Shown in pieces: positions 58,323-64,000 of a stretch of 64,000 nt of DNA. The notes beneath the pieces were generated by a model. It was given only the letters and a program-made list of their open reading frames with translations. It ran no database searches and had not been told where the DNA came from. The DNA is from DAIDKA01 sp035503515 (lineage in GTDB: Bacteria > Pseudomonadota > Gammaproteobacteria > Steroidobacterales > Steroidobacteraceae): contig DATJTJ010000011.1 in NCBI GenBank assembly GCA_035503515.1, positions 1-64,000 on the forward strand, given 5' to 3'. How positions within the stretch are numbered: the stretch's first letter is position 1; each line of letters begins with the position of its first letter. A program made the position numbers and the translations under genes.

Positions 58323-61019
58323 ATGTCACTGAAGTTCAAGGCGCGACAGCTGCTGATCGCGGTGATCCTGGGTTCGACGCTGGCGTTCAACTGCCAGGCG
58401 CAGGTGGGGGCTCATCCGGTCGCCGGCGGCTCGACCGTGCTGCGCGCCACGCTCACGAATGGCCTGCGGGTCGTCATCGTGCGCAATACGCTCGCACCGG
58501 TGGTCGCGACTTCGGTGAACTACATGGTGGGCTCCGAGGAGACACCGGCCGGCTTCCCCGGCACGGCCCATGCCCAGGAACACATGATGTTCCGCGGCAG
58601 CCCGGGCCTCAGTGCCGATCAGCTGGCCAACATCGGCAGCATCATGGGCGGGGACTTCAACGCCAACACCCGCGAGAGCCTCACCCAGTATCTGTACACC
58701 GTGCCCTCCGAGGATCTCGACGTGGCGCTGCACATCGAGGCCCTGCGCATGGCCGGCGTCACCGATGCGCAGTCGGAGTGGGACCACGAGCGCGGCGCCA
58801 TCGAGCAGGAAGTCGCGCAGGACCTGTCCAATCCGGGCTACGTGCTGTATTCGAAGCTGCGCGGCATCGCCTTCAAGGGCACACCCTATGCGTTCGACGC
58901 CCTGGGCACCCGGCCGTCCTTCGAGAAGACGACGGCCGCGATGCTCAAGCAGTTCCACGACCAGTGGTATGCCCCGAACAATGCCCTGCTGATCATCGTC
59001 GGCGATGTCGATCCGGCGGCAACGCTCAGCCAGGTGAAGCAGCTGTTCGGCGCCATTCCACGCAAGACCCTCCCGGCGCGCAAGCCGGTGGACCTGCAGC
59101 CGCTGAAGGCAACGTCCTTCGCCGTGGATACCGACCGGCCCGAAGGCACGCAGATGATCGCCTTCCGCGTCCCCGGGCTCGACAGCAAGGACATCCCGGC
59201 GCTGGAGGTGCTCTCCGACGTGCTCTCCAGCCGGCGGTTCGATCTCTACGGCCTCGTGCCCCAGGGCAAGGCCCTGGGAGCCGAGTTCTCCATCGATCCG
59301 CTGCCCAAGGCCGGCCTCGCCTTTGCGACGGTCTCCTTTCCCGGAGGAACCGATCCGAAGGCGCTGGAACAGGAAGTGCGCGCCATCCTCGCCCGCGTCG
59401 CGCGCGAGGGCGTGCCGGCCGACCTGGTCGCCGCGGCCAAGCTGCAGGAGCGCCGGCAGACCGAGTTCCAGAAGAACTCGATCGAAGGCCTGGCCTCGGT
59501 CTGGGCCGACGCGCTGGCGCTCTACGGCCTCGAATCGCCTGAGCAGGACCTGACCCGCATCGAAAAGGTCACGGTCGCGGACGTGAACCGCGTGGCGCAC
59601 GAGTACCTGAAGCTGGACGAGGCGGTATCGGCCGTGATGCTGCCGAAGGGCTCCGGCGGACCGGTGAGCGGTGGCGGCAGTGGCTTTGGCGGCCAGGAGA
59701 ACATCGCGCTCGGGGAAGCCAAGCCGACCCCGCTGCCGGATTGGGCGAAGTCGGCCGTCAACCGCCTGACCATTCCGGCCGTGACCACGCACCCGGTCGT
59801 CACCCATCTGCCCAACGGCATCACGCTGGTGGTGCAGCCCGAGGATGTCAGCGACACGGTCAGTGTCATCGGCCACATCCGCAACCGGCCCGAAGTGCAG
59901 GCCCCCAAGGGGGAAGAAGGCATCGCCAATCTGCTGGGCGAACTGCTGTCCTACGGCTCGCAGCACCTGGACCGGCTCGCCTACCAGGGCGCGCTGGATG
60001 CCATCGGCGCCGAAGCCCACGCCGGCACCGACTTCGCGGTGGAGACCCTGACCGGCGGCTTCGATCGCGGCGTCGAACTGCTCGCCGACAACGAGCTGCA
60101 TCCGGCATTGCCGGCACGGGCGCTCGAGATCATGCGCCCGCAATTCGAGCAGATCATCGCCTCGCGCAATCACAGCCCCGGCTACCTGATGCAGCGCTCG
60201 CTGCGCGGTGCCCTCTTCCCGGCCACCGACCCCAGCCAGCGCGAGACCACGCCGGCCAGCATCAAGGGCATCACCATCGAGCAGGTCCGCGCCTATCAGG
60301 CCGCGACGTTCCGGCCCGATCTCACGACCATCGTCGTGATCGGCCGCGTCACTCCCGAGCAGGCCCGGGCCACCATCGAGAAATACTTCGGCGCCTGGAC
60401 CGCGACCGGCCCGAAACCGGATACGGACCTGCCCGCGGTGCCGCCGAATGGCGCCGCGACCATCGCCGTGCCCGATGCCTCGCGCGTCCAGGATTTCGTG
60501 ATGCTGGCCCAGAGCATTCCGCTCACCCGCAGCAATCCGGACTACTACGCGCTGCAGCTGGGGAGCGCCGTGCTCGGCGGCGGTTTCTATTCCTCGCGCC
60601 TGTCGATCCACCTGCGCAAGGAGGCCGGGCTGGTCTACTCGGTGGGCTCGAACCTGCAGATCGGGCGCACCCGCGGCATCTACATGATCGATTTCGCCAG
60701 CGATCCGCAGAACGTCGGCAAGGCGGCGGCGATGGCGCTCCAGGACGTGAAGGGCCTGCAGAACCAGCCGCCGGGAGACGAGGAGCTGCTGCGCACCAAG
60801 GCCCTGCTGCTGCGGCAGATCCCGCTGTCCGAGGCGAGCATCGATGAAATCGCCCGCGGCTTCATCGACCGCGACGATCTGGGCCTGCCACTGGATGAAC
60901 CGACGGTGGCGGCGCGCCGCTACATCGAGCTCAAGCCACAGGACGTGCAGAACGTATTCAAAAAGTGGATCCGACCCGGTGACTTCGTGCGCGTGAGCCA
61001 GGGGCCGACGCCGCCGTGA
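58323..61019 (+). CDS. M16 zinc peptidase, tandem domain (exported)
   Basis: An 898-residue periplasmic peptidase with two M16 halves. A signal peptide (about 1-24, ending FNCQAQ) precedes the active N-terminal half with the zinc site HAQEHMMF (HxxEH, about residues 84-88) and the third ligand Glu in the downstream ERGAIEQEVAQD. The second half (about 470-890) lacks HxxEH and is the usual inactive pair (GIANLLGELLSYGS; HLRKEAGLVYSVGSN). Likely degrades peptides or membrane-protein fragments. The ATG 58323 is chosen over an upstream in-frame start (58275). Its stop overlaps the acyltransferase start by 4 nt (GTGA). Confidence 0.9.
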   Translation: MSLKFKARQLLIAVILGSTLAFNCQAQVGAHPVAGGSTVLRATLTNGLRVVIVRNTLAPVVATSVNYMVGSEETPAGFPGTAHAQEHMMFRGSPGLSADQLANIGSIMGGDFNANTRESLTQYLYTVPSEDLDVALHIEALRMAGVTDAQSEWDHERGAIEQEVAQDLSNPGYVLYSKLRGIAFKGTPYAFDALGTRPSFEKTTAAMLKQFHDQWYAPNNALLIIVGDVDPAATLSQVKQLFGAIPRKTLPARKPVDLQPLKATSFAVDTDRPEGTQMIAFRVPGLDSKDIPALEVLSDVLSSRRFDLYGLVPQGKALGAEFSIDPLPKAGLAFATVSFPGGTDPKALEQEVRAILARVAREGVPADLVAAAKLQERRQTEFQKNSIEGLASVWADALALYGLESPEQDLTRIEKVTVADVNRVAHEYLKLDEAVSAVMLPKGSGGPVSGGGSGFGGQENIALGEAKPTPLPDWAKSAVNRLTIPAVTTHPVVTHLPNGITLVVQPEDVSDTVSVIGHIRNRPEVQAPKGEEGIANLLGELLSYGSQHLDRLAYQGALDAIGAEAHAGTDFAVETLTGGFDRGVELLADNELHPALPARALEIMRPQFEQIIASRNHSPGYLMQRSLRGALFPATDPSQRETTPASIKGITIEQVRAYQAATFRPDLTTIVVIGRVTPEQARATIEKYFGAWTATGPKPDTDLPAVPPNGAATIAVPDASRVQDFVMLAQSIPLTRSNPDYYALQLGSAVLGGGFYSSRLSIHLRKEAGLVYSVGSNLQIGRTRGIYMIDFASDPQNVGKAAAMALQDVKGLQNQPPGDEELLRTKALLLRQIPLSEASIDEIARGFIDRDDLGLPLDEPTVAARRYIELKPQDVQNVFKKWIRPGDFVRVSQGPTPP

Positions 61020-61993
61020 GCGTACCCGCGGTCCACACGGCCGCGCCGGCCCGTGCATCCGCGGTGCCGCTGAAGTTTCTGGGGCCGCGCTACTGGCCGA
61101 CCTGGCTGGGGCTGGGAATGATGCGGCTGATCCAGCTGCTGCCGCACCCGGTGCTGCTGTGGGTGGGCCGCCTGATCGGGCGGCTGGTACGCCGCCTGCC
61201 CCTGCATTACTCCGAAGTGGCGCGCTGCAATCTGCGGCTGTGCCTGCCCGAGTACAGCCCCGCTCAGCGCGAGCGGCTGCTCGCCGAGCACTTCGAGGCA
61301 CTCGGCATGGGGCTGTGCGAATCGGCCATGACCTGGTGGGGAAGCGATGAGGAGTTCGCGCGGCTCTCGCGCGTCGCGGGCATCGAACATCTGCACCGGG
61401 CACTGGAGCTGGGGCGCGGTGCCATACTGCTCACGGCGCATTTCACCACCCTCGAGATCGGTGCCCGGGTGCTGAACACGCGGGTGCCGCTCAATGCCAT
61501 GCACAAGCATCCGAAGAACGGCCTGCTGGCACACTTCTTCGAGCGCCATCGCGGCCGGCACGCCCTGCGCATCTTCGGCCGCGACAACGTGCGGGGCATG
61601 GTGCGCGCCCTGCGCGACAATGAATGTGTCTGGTACGCGCCGGACCAGAGTTACCGCAGGAAGGGCGCCGAGATGGTCCACTTCTTCGGCATTCCGGCGG
61701 CCACCAACGTGTTCACCTCGCGCCTGGCGCAGATGACCGGGGCGACGGTGCTCTTCATCGGCCATGAACGGCTGCCCGGAAACTCGGGCTACTGTGTCAC
61801 CATCCACCCTGCCCCGGCCGGCTATCCCAGCGAATCGGCGACGCAGGATGCCGAACAGTTCCATCGCTTCGTCGAAGCCGAAGTGCGGCGCAATCCGGCC
61901 CAGTACTGGTGGATCCACCGCCGCTTCAAGGGCCTGGCGGCGGACTATCCCAACTACTACGGTAGCGCGGCGCGGCGGCCGCCGCGCTCCTAG
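61016..61993 (+). CDS. LpxL/HtrB-family lipid A acyltransferase
   Basis: A 325-residue inner-membrane-anchored acyltransferase. An N-terminal helix (about 28-45) is followed by the catalytic TAHFTTLEIG (HxxxxE) segment (about 140-150), GRDNVRGMVRALRDNECVWYAPDQSYRRKGAE and VHFFGIPAATNVFTSRLA. It adds a secondary acyl chain to Kdo-lipid A. It starts at a GTG that overlaps the stop of the M16 gene, and its final CTAG is shared with the convergent HIT gene. It could be LpxL or another member (LpxM/LpxP); the specific acyl chain cannot be told. Confidence 0.9.
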   Translation: MSVPAVHTAAPARASAVPLKFLGPRYWPTWLGLGMMRLIQLLPHPVLLWVGRLIGRLVRRLPLHYSEVARCNLRLCLPEYSPAQRERLLAEHFEALGMGLCESAMTWWGSDEEFARLSRVAGIEHLHRALELGRGAILLTAHFTTLEIGARVLNTRVPLNAMHKHPKNGLLAHFFERHRGRHALRIFGRDNVRGMVRALRDNECVWYAPDQSYRRKGAEMVHFFGIPAATNVFTSRLAQMTGATVLFIGHERLPGNSGYCVTIHPAPAGYPSESATQDAEQFHRFVEAEVRRNPAQYWWIHRRFKGLAADYPNYYGSAARRPPRS

Positions 61994-62415
61994 CGCGCCA
62001 GACGCTGCAGGTGCTGCGCGATGTCGTTCGCCAGCTGCGGAGCATCCGGCCCCAGCTGGCCCGCGGGCCATGCGACGCCGAGGCCCGCGACCGGGTCGGG
62101 CTTGGGAATGATGTGGAAATGCACGTGGGCGACCATCTGGTGGGCGCCGACGCCATTGTTCTCCAGGACGTTGTATTCCCGAACCCCGGTGACCGCCATC
62201 ACGGCACGACACAGGCGCGGCAGGACCCTGCCCAGGGCGGCGGCGGATTCGTCGGAGAGCTGATCCAGGGTGGCGGCGGGTTCCTTGGGAATGACCAGCG
62301 TGTGGCCGCGGCTCAAGGGCGCGATGTCCAGGAACGCGAGCACCTGCGGGTCCTCGTAGACCTTGTGACAGGGAATGTCGCCGGCAATGATCTTGCCGAA
62401 AATCGTGCCGGCCAT
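61990..62415 (-). CDS. HIT-family nucleotide-binding protein
   Basis: A 141-residue histidine triad protein. N-terminal FGKIIAGDIPCHKVYEDPQVLAFLDI (the usual hydrolase start) leads to the triad HVHFHIIPKPDP (HxHxH), followed by a C-terminal helix. HIT proteins hydrolyse nucleotide conjugates such as AMP-lysine or diadenosine compounds. ATG 62415 is 4 nt after the stop of the SWIM-protein gene on the same strand, so the two are probably co-transcribed. Stop shared with the LpxL gene (CTAG). Confidence 0.9.
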   Translation of the reverse strand: MAGTIFGKIIAGDIPCHKVYEDPQVLAFLDIAPLSRGHTLVIPKEPAATLDQLSDESAAALGRVLPRLCRAVMAVTGVREYNVLENNGVGAHQMVAHVHFHIIPKPDPVAGLGVAWPAGQLGPDAPQLANDIAQHLQRLAR

Positions 62416-62419
62416 CGCC

Positions 62420-62713
62420 TTAGGTAGGCTGGAATTCCGGTTGCGCACCATTGTCCGGCGCCTTCACCTGCGCGGGCGCTGACGCCGCGGGTGCCCGGTT
62501 GCGGGCCACGACCCGCGCGCCGGTCAGCCTTTCGATGGAGCGGATCGCGGACGCCTTGGCAACGTGCTTGCACCAGGCGCCCTGGGCCAGGCCGGCGGAG
62601 ACGGCATAGTCATCGCAGTTGCACACCCACTGGATGTGCCCGTCCGCGCGCTCGAAGAGCTGCACGGTCCGCTGACCGACCTGATAGGTGCAAAGAGCCT
62701 TGAGTACGCCCAT
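62420..62713 (-). CDS. Small SWIM-type zinc-finger protein
   Basis: A 97-residue protein. The core VCNCDDYAVSAGLAQGAWCKHVAKA has the SWIM pattern CxCx(n)CxH (Cys-Asn-Cys, then Cys-Lys-His about 15 residues later), which binds zinc and usually DNA, RNA or a protein partner. A charged, Pro/Ala-rich tail follows. Start ATG 62713 gives a compact single-domain protein; the frame is open upstream but into non-coding sequence. Followed after 4 nt by the HIT gene. Stand-alone small SWIM proteins are unusual; function unknown. Confidence 0.72.
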   Translation of the reverse strand: MGVLKALCTYQVGQRTVQLFERADGHIQWVCNCDDYAVSAGLAQGAWCKHVAKASAIRSIERLTGARVVARNRAPAASAPAQVKAPDNGAQPEFQPT

Positions 62714-62816
62714 GGGCAGGATGGTAACGCCTCCCGGCTGTGGATGACCTGTGGATTTCCTGTGGGAAGCGGAAATTCGTTCACCTGTCGGACGCTGGAT
62801 CGCTGTGCAGCATGCC

Positions 62817-64000
62817 CTAATGGCTCTCGGAGCCCGTGGCGACGACCACGGGGGCGCTGTCGGCGGCCGCGGCGCGTGAGGACTCCGCGGCCGGCGTTGC
62901 GGCCGGCGGTGGCGGCAGGACCTGCGTGCCCAGGGTCGCGGCATTGACGACCACCGGGTCATCCCGCAGACGCACGTACAGTTCCCCGGAATTCGGATGC
63001 GGCACCGGCAGGGTCGTGCCGGGGAAGCCGTCCGGCACCTGCACGGCATTGTGGAACTGCGGGTCCGCCGAAATCGAATCCAGCAGGTACAGCCCGGTCC
63101 CGGAGAGCTTGCAGGCCACTTCCGCCGTGCTCGGGCACTCGAGCGCGGCCAGCCGCGGCAGCCGCACCAGGGTCGCGAGCGGCGCCCACGCCCCCGGTAC
63201 GCCATCGGCCACCACGCGGAAGCGCAGCGGGCCGAAGGCCGACGGACCGAATGCCTTGGCGGGATCGAGCGTCGCCACCGCCACATGGGCATCGGCCAGC
63301 GTCAACGTGCCGGCACCGATGGACAGCTGCGTGGTGAAGGCATTGTCCGCCGTGGCCACCTCGATCTGCTCGGTGCGCGAGAACACCTCGGGCATCATGG
63401 TGCGGATCGAGAACATCAGCACCGAATCCTGCGGCAGCTGATCCGAATCACTGAGCGCGATGTGACTGGCCTCGCCCGACTGCGAGGCCTGGATGTTCTT
63501 GGCCACCAGCACCACGCTCGGCCGGGGCGCATCGATGCGCCCGGCGAGACTGAACGTGCGTCCGTCCTTGAGAGTGACTTTGACCGCGGCCGCATCGCCC
63601 CCCTTGAGCGCGGAGACCGCCTGGACGTCCCGGGCCATCATCGGCAGTTCCTCCGCGGTCGCAGGTCCCGTGAGGCTCCCCGGCGCGAACTGGATACCGT
63701 TGAGGGTCAGCATCGCCACCTCATCGAGGCGGGTGCCCGTGAGCGTCCCCACCTCATCCCCGGCGTGGATCTCGAAGCCGCCCAGATGGGCCGCTTCGGT
63801 GAACGTATTGAGCGCCACCTCCTGGCTGTCCTTCGCACCGAACTGCGACACCAGCAGCGTGACGGTGCCCGGCGCCGCATCCTCCAGCGGCAGTTTGAGC
63901 TCCACCGCATCGGGCTTGACCGGTTTCCAGTCGACCTTCAGTTCCTTGCCCGAACCGTCCTTGAGCATGATGTGGTCGACGCAGCCGACGCTTTCGGCCG
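62817..64000 (-). CDS. Large protein of unknown function, 5'-truncated by the window edge
   Basis: At least 394 residues are visible, and the frame continues past 64000, so an ATG at 63968 is probably internal. The sequence is rich in beta-strand-like segments, with repeated TLTLADAHVAVATLD / GTLTGTRLDEVAMLTLNG patterns and frequent acidic turns, suggestive of an extracellular or periplasmic multi-domain beta protein. Near residue 290 of the visible part two Cys (ALECPSTAEVACKLSG) could form a disulfide. The C-terminus is Ala/Pro-rich. No family recognised. Confidence 0.65.
   Translation of the reverse strand, partial: AESVGCVDHIMLKDGSGKELKVDWKPVKPDAVELKLPLEDAAPGTVTLLVSQFGAKDSQEVALNTFTEAAHLGGFEIHAGDEVGTLTGTRLDEVAMLTLNGIQFAPGSLTGPATAEELPMMARDVQAVSALKGGDAAAVKVTLKDGRTFSLAGRIDAPRPSVVLVAKNIQASQSGEASHIALSDSDQLPQDSVLMFSIRTMMPEVFSRTEQIEVATADNAFTTQLSIGAGTLTLADAHVAVATLDPAKAFGPSAFGPLRFRVVADGVPGAWAPLATLVRLPRLAALECPSTAEVACKLSGTGLYLLDSISADPQFHNAVQVPDGFPGTTLPVPHPNSGELYVRLRDDPVVVNAATLGTQVLPPPPAATPAAESSRAAAADSAPVVVATGSESH

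Noticed and set aside
58326..61403. A 1025-codon open frame on the minus strand opposite the M16 peptidase
   Set aside because: Shadow of a gene with intact HxxEH and signal peptide; no recognisable domain in the antisense frame.
1..64000. CRISPR arrays, insertion sequences, phage genes, integrases or attachment sites
   Set aside because: I found no regularly spaced repeats, transposase or integrase motifs, and the only tRNA has no repeated 3' end nearby. The window reads as stable core chromosome with a few accessory clusters.

Overview
This is one contiguous stretch of chromosome from a very GC-rich, Gram-negative bacterium. An LpxL-type lipid A acyltransferase, TamA/TamB, a NodT-type outer-membrane factor and the complete system I cytochrome c maturation operon (ccmA-I, with separate ccmG, ccmH and ccmI) fit a gammaproteobacterium. 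The gene mix suggests the Xanthomonadales/Nevskiales side (including Steroidobacter-like groups), but no rRNA or other phylogenetic marker is present, so this placement is inference. Coding density is extreme: no gap reaches 300 bases (the largest are 9889-10168 and 36906-37176). Most neighbours on one strand overlap by 1-4 nt, and several convergent pairs share their stop codons. I saw no insertion sequence, phage, integrase, CRISPR array or rRNA.

Layout. 1-2.5 kb: the tail of a flavin amine oxidase, a VOC protein and four very small genes of the stress-associated type (DUF2934, two small membrane proteins, an acidic SFPASDPP-motif protein). 2.5-5.3 kb: a membrane GGDEF-EAL protein. 5.4-9.9 kb: a betaine-type ABC importer (ATPase plus a binding-protein/permease fusion) that meets the ergothioneine genes egtB-egtD tail to tail. 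10.2-13.7 kb: a stress protein, then a reverse-strand set msrA / dipZ-like / msrB, which looks like a periplasmic methionine sulfoxide repair unit whose electron-delivery gene is broken in this sequence. 13.8-19.5 kb: a glutamine amidotransferase and a group of small-molecule genes (cupin, two NTF2/SnoaL-like proteins, an aromatic-acid-type MFS carrier, an SDR and another SnoaL-like protein). 19.5-25.6 kb: an Aer-like chemoreceptor, a hydrolase, a secreted protein, a 2OG-Fe(II) oxygenase, UppP and a TPR protein.

25.8-31.5 kb is a three-gene RND efflux operon (outer-membrane factor, adaptor, pump). 31.7-36.4 kb is a block of signalling genes: a receiver-HDOD protein, an OmpR-type regulator with its kinase, and a soluble hybrid kinase. 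A KGG-repeat stress protein follows. 37.2-43.8 kb is the nine-gene ccm operon on the minus strand, and tRNA-Leu(UAA) lies immediately upstream on the plus strand. It is followed by a ROK sugar kinase, DsbA and a methyltransferase.

46.3-54.2 kb on the minus strand is an apparent operon of a transketolase-like enzyme, tamA and tamB. 54.3-58.2 kb holds a quinone-oxidoreductase-type MDR enzyme, MltA, a single-haem c-type cytochrome-like protein and a small membrane protein. 58.3-64 kb holds a tandem M16 peptidase overlapping an LpxL-family acyltransferase, a HIT protein, a small SWIM zinc-finger protein and the 3' part of a large protein of unknown function that runs off the window.

Common themes are envelope assembly (TamAB, UppP, LpxL, MltA), periplasmic redox and thiol chemistry (ccm, DsbA, msrA-dipZ-msrB) and oxidative-stress protection (ergothioneine, methionine sulfoxide repair). 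The observations I consider most worth following are the importer next to egtBD, the broken dipZ inside the msrA/msrB set, the transketolase-tamA-tamB coupling, and the repeated CTGTAGG/CCTACAG elements upstream of a stress gene.
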